Assembly (NCBI GenBank): GCA_008638375.1
Contig: CM018048.1
Span: forward strand, 50,871,675 to 50,935,674
Direction of reading: 5' to 3'
DNA length: 64,000 nucleotides
Origin: Nyssa sinensis
Taxonomy: Eukaryota > Streptophyta > Magnoliopsida > Cornales > Nyssaceae
Both the position numbers and the translations under genes were made by a program. A model generated the notes under the pieces. It worked only from the letters and a program-made list of their open reading frames with translations, made no database searches and was not told the origin of the DNA. Of this stretch, positions 1 to 12,590 are shown piece after piece (the stretch's first letter is position 1; each line of letters starts with the position of its first letter).

Positions 1-1146
1 TTGTTGCACTGAATTCCCACAAATGCCCGTGATAGTGTCCCATAAGACCTCCTCCGCATACTTGGAAGGAACATGCCCACTAGTAAACACAGCCCTGCGA
101 AACACACTAGTTCCATTGGGAAGATTCACAGCCAAATTCACCAAATTTTCTTCTCCACCAGGACCATAGTTGTTTGATTTCCATCCATCAGACGCAATTT
201 GAAAGAACATGGCATCCCGAATTCTAGCTTCCGACTCCGCCTTCGCTTCCTCGAATTTAGCGTCTAATCTAGCTCCGGCGAACTCTCTTCGGGATATCGC
301 CGGCAGTCCGACCTGGTTAAGGAATGCTTTAAACTTGGGGTGCTCAAGACTTGAAAATGAGATTGACCCACAACACTCATAGACCCAATCAGCAAGATAA
401 TCAAGTGCAGAATCAATCTGCGTCTTGCTTAGAGTTGGACCAGGTGATGCTTTTGGACTCTTTAGCTTCTTCACACTATCTTCCAACATAGCTAAAGCAC
501 CCAAATCTTCTTTCCCACCAGATAACATCAAATGCTGCTGTTGAGCATACAAAGCAGCACCGCCGCCACCGCTCGCAGTTCCAACAGCAGTAGCCACCGA
601 CACCGCCGGTGGGTAAGCAAGTTCAACCGAAAATCGTGACGGATCAACAATAGCAAGCGGGGGAACCTGGTAAGATGAAGAAGCACCACAACCGCCGCCG
701 CCGCCGCCACTACCACCGCGACCACCGGAAGAAGATGAACTACGCTTGCGGTGGTTGTGGTGGTGCGAAGAAGAGGAAGGTGAAGCTAGATTGGGCATAG
801 ACGACGGCGAGATAGAAGAAATGGGTTTTGGAACAGAATTGAAATTCGGGCACGTCCCTCTCTTGAGATGCTCCGAAGCAGTCCTCGACGGGTTCGAAGC
901 CGAGAAAACCGCGTCACACAAACAGCATCTTAATTTCACTGCTTTGGGCAACCCCGTGTCTGAATTGTGAACCAGTATAGGCTCCAGGTGTACCCAGTAC
1001 CAAGCCCCTTTGCCCTTTATCGCTTTGGTTCGAACCATCACCAACCCTTCATAGCGCTTGTGCACAGCCTTTGTTGTGAGATCGTCCGCTGAGAGCGACA
1101 CTAAAGAGGACTCAACGGGTTGAGTGGTGGCATTAGTTGCCGCCAT
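1..1146 (-). CDS. hAT transposase-derived BED-finger/DUF659-type protein, N-terminal part
   Basis: The frame is open from an ATG at 1146 to the window edge, giving 382 codons with no stop, so the C-terminal half is missing. Residues about 28-57 form a block (KAVHKRYEGLVMVRTKAIKG and onward) that I recognise from the Arabidopsis pair At1g12380/At1g62870. A BED-like zinc finger follows: C74-x2-C77-x15-H93-x5-C99. Next comes a low-complexity Ser/His/Arg and poly-Gly linker (about 115-160). From about residue 250 there is a conserved region containing FFQIASDGWKS, consistent with the DUF659 part of hAT-type proteins. The hAT dimerisation domain would lie outside the window. Family members are single-copy-like plant genes thought to be domesticated transposases; their biochemical role is unknown to me. 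No frameshift or stop is seen, so it looks like a host gene rather than a live transposon. Confidence 0.85.
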   Translation of the reverse strand, partial: MAATNATTQPVESSLVSLSADDLTTKAVHKRYEGLVMVRTKAIKGKGAWYWVHLEPILVHNSDTGLPKAVKLRCCLCDAVFSASNPSRTASEHLKRGTCPNFNSVPKPISSISPSSMPNLASPSSSSHHHNHRKRSSSSSGGRGGSGGGGGGCGASSSYQVPPLAIVDPSRFSVELAYPPAVSVATAVGTASGGGGAALYAQQQHLMLSGGKEDLGALAMLEDSVKKLKSPKASPGPTLSKTQIDSALDYLADWVYECCGSISFSSLEHPKFKAFLNQVGLPAISRREFAGARLDAKFEEAKAESEARIRDAMFFQIASDGWKSNNYGPGGEENLVNLAVNLPNGTSVFRRAVFTSGHVPSKYAEEVLWDTITGICGNSVQQ

Positions 1147-1700
1147 TGCAGCAACAACACAAACAGTGAATGTGTAATAAAGTCGAGCCTATATAGGTCT
1201 AACTGAAAAAGAAAGTTCAAAGTTGTGGTGTATTTTGAAAATTCTGATTTTGTGAAGGGGTTATCTTGGGATGTAAGATTTTTTTCCCGTCATCGTTGGA
1301 GGGTTAAACGATGGTGTTTATTTGACGGTTGTTGCCTTGCATTTAGCCGGAGAAAGTCGTCGGCGGTTGCCGGGCCATCCCGGAGTCCGGCGATCCGGTT
1401 ATTTTCGGTTGTGATGCTATTTGCTGTGATGGGTTGTTTTCAGTTGTTTGTGAAGAAGCTTCACAATCGGAGAGAATAGAGGGAAGAAGAAAGAGAGAGA
1501 AGAATGGCTTTAGAGAGAGAAAGAAGGAGAGTTTTAGAGCGAGAGATACAGAAATGTGTTGTTCTAACAGAAATGTAAACACCACGCGCCTACTCTATGG
1601 TCGTGGGAAACATAATATAAATGATGGTAACGATGAACAGTAGAGCTGACTGACTGACTCTCACCCATCCCAAAAATACTCCCTGACACTGTTGCCTGTT
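1147..1700 (-). promoter_or_regulatory. 5' flank of the hAT-derived gene
   Basis: The ATG at 1146 is preceded on the minus strand by a palindromic TATA-like CCTATATAGG at 1188-1197. This would imply a very short leader of roughly 15 nt. Further upstream, 1460-1560 is purine-rich on the plus strand (CT-rich on the gene strand), as plant leaders and core promoters often are, and a weaker AT-rich site lies near 1612-1625. I cannot tell which start is used. The open frames here look like chance. Confidence 0.3.
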
Positions 1701-2541
1701 GTCTGTCTTGCGATTTGAAAGTGAATGGCACGCGCTGTTGAAGGTAGTTGTTTTAGGCTTTTTAGCTACTGCTTTTATATGTATATGTTGTTGGGGTCTT
1801 GTTGTGTGAGGCTTGTGGGACAGTGGGGAGCCCTTTTGTTGTTTGTTTCTTTCTTTTTCTACTCAATAGATGAGATTTTTTTTTTTCCTTTTCTTTCCTC
1901 GTGCTATATATACATACATACATGCATACATATATATATATATATAGATAAAAGTAATTATACATATTTTTTATTTATTAATCGACGAGTCATCAAGTAA
2001 TAATTTTTAAGTAATGTGACAATATTAATGCGTACCACATCGTGATTTCATAGTAAGCTAATATAATAATACACATTATTTGGTAAATAATTTCTTTTTG
2101 AATAAATTACAAAAACTTTGTATCTAAATTAATTAAACCTCGTTAAAGCTCAAGTCGTGTGGTGCTCGAGAAATAAGTTTTTAAGTATAACAATTAGTTA
2201 TTTTTGAATTAAAATTAAAATGCATCTCACACATTAATTTTAGTAGGTTCATATAAAAATGTGTTTTTTTCATGAGGAGATTAAAATCATCTATTGAGTT
2301 GTCCTACATAAGATGAGTATAAGGTTTTTAAAAAGAATATATATAATTACCTTGAAGGAATGTTTAGGCCTTAAGGGACACCTAAGTTTTGTGTAAGGGG
2401 AGACTTAGCACTTGTTTAGTTCACCACACACGCGCGCGTCGTGGCCCAGTACTAAACCAGGTCGGGTTTGAGTTTGGGCCATGACCCGCTATGTATATAT
2501 ATATCTTTTTGAAAAAAAATCCATTTAAATAATTTTTCAAA
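1701..2541. other. Intergenic spacer, no gene seen
   Basis: This is AT-rich spacer with short T and TA runs (for example about 1918-1946). A slightly GC-richer patch at about 2400-2490 contains CACACGCGCGCG. No coding similarity was recognised. Confidence 0.5.
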
Positions 2542-2637
2542 ACGCTATCATTTCTGTTACTGTTAGAAACAGTCTAAAGCGTTGTCGTTTTTGTTACCGT
2601 TGAAAACAGTCCAAAACGTTGTCGTTTAAGTTACCCG
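2542..2637. repeat. 37-bp imperfect tandem repeat
   Basis: Two full 37-bp units (2542-2578 and 2579-2615) and a partial third (from 2616) are read directly. Each unit starts with a variant of RCGYTRTCRTTT and ends with AACAGTCYAAA. A further diverged copy of the first motif lies near 2653. Function unknown. Confidence 0.7.
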
Positions 2638-5600
2638 ATTAATTAAATTCCAAACGCTGTCATTTTGCGATTAAACCTTTGGTTTGAATTTTGACTAAAT
2701 CATCTTCTTTCTTGTGGTTGTTCATTGAACAATTGCAACTGTAAGCCTTTGTGTCTGTATTAAACAAACACTAATGCTCTATAAAAATACTAACTACGCA
2801 CCTACATGCATTGCATTGAATTCATTACCTTTTCTATGCGTTTATACATTTTGAGAGAGTTCTAAAACATAAGTCTGAGTCACTATACGCATAGATTGTA
2901 GTGCTTTTTTTTCTGTGTAAGACCATTTCATCCTGCGATGCAGACTTTCATTCAATTGTAAGCACCAAGTATGAGGGTGTATTCTGTCTTAAGGAGATAG
3001 CGTCAAACGCTAGACTTGGTCTGTTCCAAAAACCTATAAGTTTCTTGCATTTCTAATTTTTTGCTTTTAGTCAAATCTGTATACTATTTCTAACCATTAA
3101 ATTTGTTATAGACTTTAATTTTATAAAATCATAAATCAGTTTGTTTAAATCTATAACAAAATTAGGTTTTTTTTTGTTCTCTCCAAATTTAGGTTATGGA
3201 TTTATAGAATACAGAAAAAAATAATTCTGTATTTACATAATACTGAAAACAAGTTTTGTATTTTCTTTTATCACTTTATTGCCAATATAAAACGGATTTT
3301 GAAAAAATAATGATTAACAACTCTTATTTTTTATTTTCGTTTACAAGAATTTTTAAAAAACTACTTTTTTTTGTTTGCATATTTTAACCTAAATTTGCAA
3401 ATGTTTTCAAAAAAGAAAAACAAAATGACCAACCAAACATGTTTTTTGCTCTCATTTAAAAAAAAAATAGAAACAAAAACAAAAAATGGAAAATGAAAAC
3501 GTTATTAAACGGATGCTATGCTTTTGACCATTAAAAAATGGGATAATTAGTAATGAGCCTATTATATGGACAGTGTAAGAGCGTGATGACATACTCCATT
3601 CTTTTTAAACCATCACTCTGTCTATACATATATTTTTTGAGTTAGATCATTTATTTATTAGCTAAATATACCCTGAAAATACATATCACATGGAGACTTT
3701 TTGCCCTATGATACCCCTATCCTGCATTGAACGTCCAGAACAAAAACCCTGGATGCTACTCCATTCGTTTCTCTTTTTTTCTCGTTGCGATCAATGGATG
3801 CTAATAGCACAATGTTCCTTCTTGGTGAGGGATCGAGCGTCGTCAAGCCTTCATCGTCACCTATTGTTGCTTCTTCTTTGAAGAAACCTAAGCTCTTCAA
3901 AATTAAAAGGTGGGATGTCGTTGCTTTCTGGACATGGGGTTTGTAAACGGCGGAGTGCTTTGCTAGATCCCTTGTCGCTTGCTTCCCTTTCGCCACCACC
4001 ATGCACTATACATGGCGCCAATGCCTCCACATCGGCTGACCACAACCACAACACTGGAGGAAAATTTCTCTATATGACTAATTTGCAAATTCACCAGTCC
4101 AATCCCTGACAGATCAGTGAGTCATGTGTGATTCTCTATATGAATTGCATCATTTGAATAGTTAGAGATCATTACGATTGGGATGATTGGAGTTGCAAAT
4201 CATTTGGCTCCTTCTATTTGTCTTCGGCTCATGATTTTTGAGTAGGATGGAATCATTTAGCTCATTCTTTCCAATTTTTATTCACGTTTTTCTGTTACAT
4301 CAGATAGAATGATTTGACGTAATATTTTTGAACTAATTAACCACCAAAAAAAAATGTGCTAGTGGAGTCAAATTCAATACACAACATTTATTATAATTTG
4401 AACATGATGTATGCCGTTTTCAAATCAAAAACTTATTTTAGATATATCTTTATCTAGAAATTTTTGTTTTTGTTTTCGTTCATTTTAGAACCATTATAAG
4501 CTCTATATTATTATTCAAATTTGAACTTAATACAAAATTATAATTTTTTTTTATAGAAATAGGATTCTTTCTCAATTAAAAACCATCCTCTTCTATCATT
4601 AATAAGATTTCATAATTTTTTTTTCTTCCCATTGAATTTAAAATCTCCCTTGTAATTCAAGATAGGAACCAGGGAATCTCAATTTATGAATGGATGGGCA
4701 CCACCAGAGACTTTAAAAACCTTAGTGCCTTGTTCTTCATCGATGCTGTGTTAAGTCATTAACATCAAGGACATGAAGAGGGAAACCTAGGAATTTAATG
4801 GCTTTCCATCAGCTATAGATGGGCCAATGCAGTGTTGACCAGACCAAGACATTTCAAAAAGATGACCAAATCTAAATGCAATCAAAGCCCTCTAGGGTAG
4901 GTGACCACTGACATGCACCTACATTGACAGGCTATTTTGGTCTTTTCCCTTGTTTCTACTCCATTACATTAGGTAATACTTAACAACAACCAGTCCTTTA
5001 TTTTTTCTTTGATGCCACTGCTGCTACGACATTGAAAACATGTGAGCTTGATTCAGAAAGAAGTATGGTCATGTTTGATGTACAAACATGAGATCGACAT
5101 TTCATAACGTTTATAAAATAAAAATTATTTATTTAAATCAAAGAAATACTTAAAATAATTTCTAATAAAATACATATTTCATTAAATAATTATTCTTAAT
5201 CATACTAAATAAGAATAAGAAATGACAAAGTCAAAATTGATATACTTAAAATGTTCATTCTACTATATCAAACATGACGTATGAGATTAAAATAATTATA
5301 CTAAATAAAAATTAATAACATACTCTTATTTGCATGTGTACACGGCCTCTTAATTTTGTTGTTTACAAAGTGTTGCTTTGGTTGCAATAATTATGAAAAA
5401 TTGAAATTAAAAAAAAATACTAATGTCAATCATGATATCGAAATCTTTATGATCTCATTAATACGTGCAAGTCACGTGCACATACCATGCCCTTATATAA
5501 CTGACATCTACTAATAAAATTGCAAAGATTTTGGGGTCACGAATGACAAAAGTGCTCCTCTTAAAACTAATACTTTTATGATAAAAACCTCTTCTTCTCC

Positions 5601-6364
5601 CCCCCCCCCCTTCCTTATAACTAATACCGATTTCTGTCTTTTAAAAAATGCTATTCATACACCACTAATAGTGTATTACTTTATGGAATAATGTGATATT
5701 AAATTATTTTTATTATATTAGATTTATATTTTAATATTTTATCAATAATTTTTTTAAAAGAATCGGTAAGGTGGTATTTTGAGTTAGTTTACGCGTACTA
5801 AGTTAAGTTTCTCTTCACTTGAGCTTACGCGCACTAAACTAAATCTCTCTTCACGTGATAGTCAATAATCAGCATAGAAGAAACTCGAACTCGATACGCT
5901 TGAATTTTATTTTCAAAATATAGTACAAATATTATCAAATTATTTAAAATACAAAATATACTACAAATATGTAAGACGAGTGTCAAAGGAATGGAACTCA
6001 TTGTAATAACAAAAATGATAAACATTATAAAAAAGAAAATTCATTCTGTTTTTTCATCAATTGACACAAAGTTATGAGATCCACTATAATTATCTTGTGT
6101 CTAAAAATAAAAAATACAATATGGAAATTCCATTACATATCGAATCACTCGTATGATAAATGTATGTGATTTTTATAATCTTGCGTCTAAAAGTAAATAA
6201 CAAAAAAATCAACTAGAGGAAGCGCAATTAATCACACGACTCCTCCCAAAAGAGAAGTCATGTGTTCAACTCTCACTCCTTTTAATAGAATGTGAGATTA
6301 GTTCATCCCTCCTAATTATAAGATTAGGTTAGACTTGTTTCTCAATGGACCATATTAAAATAAT
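2638..6364. other. Long AT-rich intergenic spacer, no gene recognised
   Basis: I see no supportable gene here. The patch 3690-4110 is less AT-rich and has overlapping open frames of 60-98 codons on both strands, but none resembles a known family and none has plausible splice structure. It may be an old gene or transposon relic. The rest (4300-5700 and onward) is AT-rich with homopolymer runs, including a run of ten or so C residues near 5600. Confidence 0.45.
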
Positions 6365-6458
6365 GAATAAATTATACTGATATTTTCTAAAGTTTATGAT
6401 AATTATACTGATCTTTTCTGAGATTTTTGAAATCATACTGACATTCTTTACTTTATAA

Positions 6459-6489
<31 letters not shown>

Positions 6490-6900
6490 CACTTCCTTCC
6501 AGTCAATTTTTTTTTAAATGACAAAACTACACTTTTTATTTTTTTTCTTCAATTTTTTAAATCTTGACTAATTTTTTTTTATTTTCAAATAAATATTGAT
6601 AAAAACCTTAAATTTATTTTTATATAAAATAAAAATAAGTTATTTACCTTAAATTTATTTTTAAATAATTTTTTTTAAAAAATCTTTAAAAAAAGTTAGA
6701 ATAAATTGGTCAAAATTGAAAAAATGCAAAAATAAATAAATAAAATGGGCAGTTTCGTCATTTTGAAAAAAGAATTTGACAGAAGAGAGGTATCTGTAAA
6801 TTATTTTTGTAAAATAGGGAAGGTAAGTGTAATTTCAAAAACCTCAAAAAAAATTAGTGTAATTGCCATAAATCTTAGGAAATGTCAGTATAATTTATCC
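6365..6900. mobile_element. Mutator-type foldback MITE, copy 1 (536 bp)
   Basis: The element begins GAATAAATTATACTGAT and ends with the complement of GGATAAATTATACTGAC. It is flanked by a perfect 9-bp target duplication TAAAATAAT (6356-6364 and 6901-6909). The inverted similarity is not limited to the tips: the two halves are imperfect reverse complements over nearly the whole length, so the transcript could fold into one long hairpin. Nine-bp duplications and long inverted termini point to the Mutator-like superfamily. It has no coding capacity. A (TA)n run near 6464-6488 lies inside the left arm. Confidence 0.82.
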
Positions 6901-7110
6901 TAAAATAATTTTTGTGGTAGTGATAGTCAAAAAGTTCTTTGGCATGTGATATGTGGGTTGGGTTCTTGATATTCTTGTACATTAAAAAGTTTGTAAATGT
7001 GTAATGCAATATCATCATTATACTTTAAAAATAAAAATTAAAGTAAAAAATTCATTATATATAACATCATTCAAATACAAATTACCATAATATTACATTT
7101 TTTTATTTTA

Positions 7111-7619
7111 GGATAAATTACACTGACCTTCCCTACAGTTGATGACAATTACACTGACCTTTCTTTAGGTTTTTGAAATTACACCAATCTCTCATACTTT
7201 ACAAAATAATATACAGATACCTACTTCCATCTTGTTAATTTTTTCTTCAAAATGACAAAACTACCATTTTCATTTTTTTTTCTTCAATTTTTAAAATCTT
7301 GACCAATTTTTTTCATTTTCAAATAAATATTGATAAAAACCTTAAATTTATTTTTACATAAAATAAAATAAGTTATTTACCTTAAATTTGTTTTTAAATA
7401 AAAAAAGGTAAAAAAATCTTTAAAAGAATTTAGAATAAATTGGTCAAGATTAAAAAAATATAAAAATAAATAAAACAGTTTCGTCATTTTGAAGAAAAAA
7501 AAAATTAACAAAAAGAGGTACCTGTATATTATTTTGTAAAATAAAAAAAAAATCAGTATAATTTCAAAAATCTCAAGAAAGATCGATATAATTATCATAA
7601 ATTTCCAGATAATTTACCC
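7111..7619. mobile_element. Mutator-type foldback MITE, copy 2 (509 bp)
   Basis: This is the same family as the copy 200 bp to the left and in the same orientation. It starts GGATAAATTACACTGACC and its right end is the complement of GGGTAAATTATCTGG. The flanks are TTTATTTTA (7102-7110) and ATTATTTTA (7620-7628), a 9-bp duplication with one mismatch. The core also contains the two inverted copies of the 'AATGACRAAACTRC' block. Confidence 0.8.
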
Positions 7620-7628
7620 ATTATTTTA

Positions 7629-8452
7629 GCATTAAAGAGACTTTTGAAGAACATGTTACAAATTTGCACAACATATTTAGATATTTATGTCAGGCCATAG
7701 ATCTTAACTATAATATATAACCCACAAAAACAAAAAAAAAAAAAAAAACATATTTAGATATTTCTTGTCCTCCATCTTTCATTTGAAACGTGTGCATATA
7801 ATAAAAGAAAAAGCAAAAAAGAAAATTATTTAAAAAAAAAATACATTGAAACAATTTGTAGAGTAACTCCCAAACAGAATGAATAAGACACATAGCCAAT
7901 TCAGAATCAATCAATATTTAATTCATAATGAATCAATATTTAACATGCCATATACTTAACTTGTAGAAAATTTAGGGTAGTTCAAAAATGTATGGAGCAT
8001 TAAGCTTAAGAAAGTACTTTAATGGTGAAAACTAGGTTGATATTGATGTGATATTAGTCAATTTCTCATTAGTCATTAATTATATGCACAACTCACCATC
8101 TCAAAAAAAAATAATAATAATAATCCATAACTAAAATGGTGAATTGACACTATTGGCCTTAATTGGTTGATGGCATGTTTGAGAGATCACACCACAATGA
8201 GGGGGTATTGGTGTCTGTTTGGGATCCCTTATTCTGCCAGAAAATTGAAATGGAAGTCTTAAACATACAGCAACTAAGATCAATTTCTAGTTAGCTACCT
8301 CCTTGTTTCAACCCCACATCATAAAGAAACCTTAAATTAAACATTTGGCAATTTAGATACAATGCTCTTTCATCTTGTCATTATCAAACTTTAGTCACTA
8401 CTAGGATCTTTATTTCCTTGCAGTGTTAAAGGGACTTGTTCCTTCTTCCCTG

Positions 8453-8454
<2 letters not shown>
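7629..8454. other. Intergenic spacer, no gene seen
   Basis: AT-rich sequence with a poly(A) run near 7731-7748 and no coding signal. Confidence 0.45.

Positions 8455-8531
<77 letters not shown>
8455..8531. repeat. (TC)n(TA)n compound microsatellite
   Basis: About 25 TC units are followed by about 13 TA units, read directly. It is a likely polymorphic locus. Confidence 0.95.
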
Positions 8532-9487
8532 CTTCAAATAAGAATTTTTTACATCACCATGTAGTTTATTTTGTTATTTTCACGACTCATACTATTTTTC
8601 AGTTAATTTTCGGATCTATGCAACTTTTAAAAACGTCCTTTAAAGAAACGCCTTTAAATTAAATTTTTTTGTCCAAACATGTCTTTTGAGAAGCGTCTTT
8701 TGAAAAGACTCATTTTGACTTAAAATGTGAAACCTTAATCAGTTCTTCAACACTTAAAAAAAAAATGACTCAAGTATTTTTTAAAAAAATGTTTTTAAAA
8801 ATACATGGGTTTAAATAGTAACTAAAGAATTGCATAGATGACAAAAATAATAAAATAAATTACATGACTGGGGTCAAAAAAAAATCCTTCAAATGAAGTA
8901 GTAACAACACTGCTCTTTCAGCATATTCAAGGTCTGTTTGGGTGATGAGAATTTGTCAGAGTCCTGAATGAGATCCTCCATAATCTTTTGGGGAAGATAT
9001 TTAAAGGGCACACGATAAAGAAGCATTGAAGTGTAGACTGTCAACATTAGAAAAGAGAAAAAGTGAGACTGAAAAATTTCCATAGGTCCAGTTTAGTAAA
9101 CAAGTAGGGTAGAATAAAGCATGAAATCAATCCACAGCTTAACAGGGTCAATTTCAGTGGACATGTTTACAATGATTCTCTTAGCTAGCTTTAGGCTTTA
9201 TTAGTCAAATGGCTGTTTAAAACCCTTTAATTGCAGTCAAATTTTAGCAGAAGCAAGTATGTAGATAAAATGTCACAAGTTATTTATGGGATCATATAGT
9301 TAGAACTTCCAGTTTTGTTTTCTTTGATATATTTGGGTATGAAAAGTGAATCTTTTCTCAAATACTGTATCTCTGTTTCTCAAACTACTTGAAGGTTTCA
9401 ACTCTAAATAGTTAAATATGAGACACAGTTAAGTACTGGGGAAGAACATGTTGGGATATGTTTTCTCCTTTCACAACTTTTGACTAA
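8532..9487. other. Intergenic spacer, no gene seen
   Basis: AT-rich sequence with no recognised coding or repeat structure. Confidence 0.4.
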
Positions 9488-10042
9488 GGCCATGTTTGGT
9501 AGGCCGAAATGAAGGTAGGAATAGAATGCGCATTACTCATGTTATTTCATTCCTGTTTTTGTTTAGACTTTTTAGGCCGGAATGGTCATTCCAAATGAAA
9601 TGACTATTCCCAAAGAAGCGGGAATCGTCATTCTTTACTAAAAATCACGGAATGCTTATTCCATTCTTTACCTAAATTTTTAATTTTTTTGCCAATAAAA
9701 AAATTTCAGGTTGAATTGTGTTTTTTTTTTGCCAATTAAAAAAATGCAGGTTGAAATCTTTTTTTTGCCAATAAAAAAATGCAGATTGAATTTTTTTTTT
9801 CATTAAACGTACATGAAAGCTTTGAGATTTATACAAGTACTTTGAATATCTAACTTAATATTAACTTCATTCTAACAATTTGATGGTTCAAACCAAACAC
9901 AGGAATGTAATTGTCATTCTATTATTGGGTATTCAGCCAAACAAAAGAATGGAATAATTATTCTCATTTCATTCCTGCTCCATTCTATTTCTGATGTTAT
10001 TCTATTCCTTTCTTATTCCATTTCAACATACCAAACATGCCC
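9488..10042. mobile_element. PIF/Harbinger-type MITE (555 bp)
   Basis: The left end reads GGCCATGTTTGGTA and the right end is the complement of GGGCATGTTTGGTA. Both are flanked by the 3-bp duplication TAA (9485-9487 and 10043-10045), the insertion signature of PIF/Harbinger elements. The right 250 bp, including the ATTAAACGTACATGAAAG block and the 'GGTATTCAGCCAAACAAAAG' block, closely matches the right end of the large element at 49747-56221. It is therefore a deletion derivative or relative of that element. It carries no open frame of note. Confidence 0.85.
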
Positions 10043-10248
10043 TAAAGGTATGTTTAGCGGTGCGTTGCATCAATTTTTTCATGCTACCTGTTAAAATATA
10101 GATATAGCAGGTTTGTTTAGCAGATGTGTTGATTTGGTCTGAGGCAAAAAAAAAAAAGAATTAGCCTAAAACCATATTACAATATTTTGCATTTTTCCTC
10201 ATAAAATACAAAAAAAATAGATGGGATAAAAACAAACAGTATAAACAC

Positions 10249-10380
10249 ACACATATGAGCTGAAAAATGCATATCTCATGTTATGTTGAAAAATGCATAT
10301 GAGCTGAAAAAACACAAACACATACATATGAGCTGAAAAATGCATGTGAGCTGAAAAAACACATACACATACATAATGTT
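10249..10380. repeat. Imperfect tandem repeat with ATGAGCTGAAAAA motif
   Basis: The motif AYGAGCTGAAAAA followed by either TGCAT or ACACAAACACATACAT recurs several times in about 130 bp. Units are irregular, roughly 25-50 bp. Confidence 0.6.
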
Positions 10381-11229
10381 AATGTTATGTTTGGTTTCGA
10401 TTATTTTGGCCGATTTAATTAGTAAAAGTGATAAAATCAATTTATGTTTTAAAAATTTTAGTTTGATTAACCGTGTAAAAATGATTATTTTATAAATGTT
10501 TGGGTAAAAAATCAATTAAATTATAATCGAGTTTGATGCTAATTATTTTTTTAGACTCTATACTCATACATAAGAATTCGAAAATAAAAAATAAACCACT
10601 TTTTTTTATATGTAATAACCAAATATTGTCTTTTATTATACTATATAAATATTAATTAATTATATAATAATTAAAATTAGTTTAAAAAATCTAAATAAAA
10701 AGTAACCTAAGCACCAAAAAAATGAAAACAAAGATTAGAAAAATGTATGGAAAAAAAAAAAGTGATAATTTCCCAATATATCGTTTGTTTTTTTTATTAT
10801 AAAAGCTTCATAAAAGTGAAAATAACAGTAACATAAGTGGAAAAAACAGATAGGGTAACTGGTCATACTAAAAAGTGAAATTCGGGCAATTTGTATGACA
10901 AATATTGAGCTTACGACATTTTCCAATGATGCCCCACAGAAAAAGAAGGCCCATAAAGTCTAAGAAATAATGAGAAAAGCTTATTTGTAATACTCAACCT
11001 TTATAAAAGTGGGAAAGGAGAATGGCCCATTGAGTGAAAAAGAAAAATATGGAAAGCTGAAACTCGTTTTTGGATTGGATAGCTAGGCTTCATCAATCAC
11101 ATTATGGCCGGGCCCACCAGCAATGTTCTCAAATCCTTTACTTCCAAGTGGATGTCACTTATATCCTTTGGGGAGGTCTCATCCAGCGTTATTATGCTCA
11201 TATTTAAATATTATCTAAAAACGTGATAT

Positions 11230-11705
11230 TAGAAATCCCAATCGATTAAATTTTGATTTGAATTCCATATTTTTTTTGAGATATGACATAAAAAAATTGA
11301 TTCAATGATTCAATCTGGTAATTTTTTTAGTTAAATAAATCAGATATAGATTAAACAAATTCGTTTTGTTAACGATTCGATCCAATTAAATATAACATAT
11401 ATATTAATTTTATATATTATTAATTAAGATATATAGTTTATATTTTTATAATGTGTTAAATATTAAATTATGTAAGAATTTATTAAGTTAAATTGACTTA
11501 AATTTATATATTTTAAATTTTACATATTATGACATAATATTTTATAAACATAATATATATTAGTATTATTATCGGATTTGATTCGATCCGATCCGATTTG
11601 ATAGCTAACAAATCCGAATATGGATTAAGAATTTATAGATTTGTCGAAAAATCTTATCCGATCCAATCCTATAATTTTTTTAACAAATAGGATTCGAATC
11701 ACCCC
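11230..11705. repeat. TA-rich interspersed repeat with GATCCGATCCGAT motifs
   Basis: A TA-rich core (11390-11580) is followed by a stretch with repeated GATCCGATCCGATTTG-like motifs. A related, apparently inverted copy lies at about 15500-15866, and a weaker TA-rich relative at 29150-29440. The boundaries and class are unresolved. Confidence 0.45.
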
Positions 11706-11744
11706 TAATTCGATCCATTTATAAGCTTACGTGAGACTAGGAGA

Positions 11745-11986
11745 AAAAGTCTCATCCGATGGTGCTATGCTCAAATTTGAGTATTTTTGCAAAATTTACG
11801 TGAATCTTATATGAATACTTAAATTTGAATGAAAGTTTTACAATAAGACTTTCACTAAATTTTTTTTTTATTTGATAGAAAAGTCTCACACAGTGGTACC
11901 ACGTTCATATTTAAGTATTCTGTAAGACCTACATGCATCTCATATGAATACCTAAATCTAAACGAAAATTTGCCGGTGAGACTTTT
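11745..11986. repeat. Pair of about 110-bp repeats with short inverted ends
   Basis: Unit 1 (11745-11853) and unit 2 (11879-11986) share the body 'ATGAATACYTAAATYT...'. Unit 2 has perfect 11-bp inverted ends, AAAAGTCTCAC at 11879-11889 and GTGAGACTTTT at 11976-11986, as in a very small MITE. A third, partial relative begins near 11168. Confidence 0.6.
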
Positions 11987-12329
11987 ACACTAAACTTTAT
12001 TTTCCAATTCAATTTGTCGATCAACGGCCCCCATTGAAACATTATGAGCTACATTCCCTTCACTTGTTATATATGATAATTGCCTAACGGGCTACTTGGA
12101 TGTGTGTGCTCAGTAGGATATCCAAATAAGCTGGAAAAGCATAAGAGGCCCAAAAAAGTTGGATCGGTGTCAAGCCTGAAGAAAATAACATTAGGCCCTT
12201 CTGGTAGCCCAGGCTAATCATATATGTTCATTTGTCCAAGGACTTGAGACGTAAAAATGGCTGGAACTTTCTCTTGTTATAATCTTTTTTTTATTTTAGC
12301 TAAGCCTATTTCTTGGAGCAATGACTATG

Positions 12330-12590
12330 AAAACTCGAACCCTACCCTCTTTGAAAATGAACAGAAAATGTCATTGCGTCATAACTCAAACCCTACTCTC
12401 TCTTTGAAAATGAACAAAAAATGTCATTAAGTCATTACTCGTTTCGACTCTACTTGTTATAATCTTGAGATTTGGAAAATTTAAGAAATGTTACTTTTTC
12501 CTGTTCCCCCGAGGAATTTGAGAAATGTTACTTTTTCCTGTCTCTCGAGGAATTTGAGAAATGTTACTTTTCCCTTTCCCTCCCCCCCCC
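12330..12590. repeat. Two local tandem duplications
   Basis: A unit of about 58 bp containing CTTTGAAAATGAACARAAAATG is repeated twice at about 12335-12440. A 36-bp unit (GAGGAATTTGAGAAATGTTA and onward) occurs at 12511-12546 and 12547-12585, with a partial copy just before. A C run and an A run follow. Confidence 0.7.

Noticed and set aside
2542..2637. CRISPR-like array of regular repeats
   Set aside because: Units are directly adjacent without unique spacers, in a plant nuclear context; it is an ordinary tandem repeat.
3690..4109. Overlapping open frames of 63-98 codons on both strands
   Set aside because: No recognisable domain, no consistent strand, and no splice or promoter context; probably chance or an old relic.
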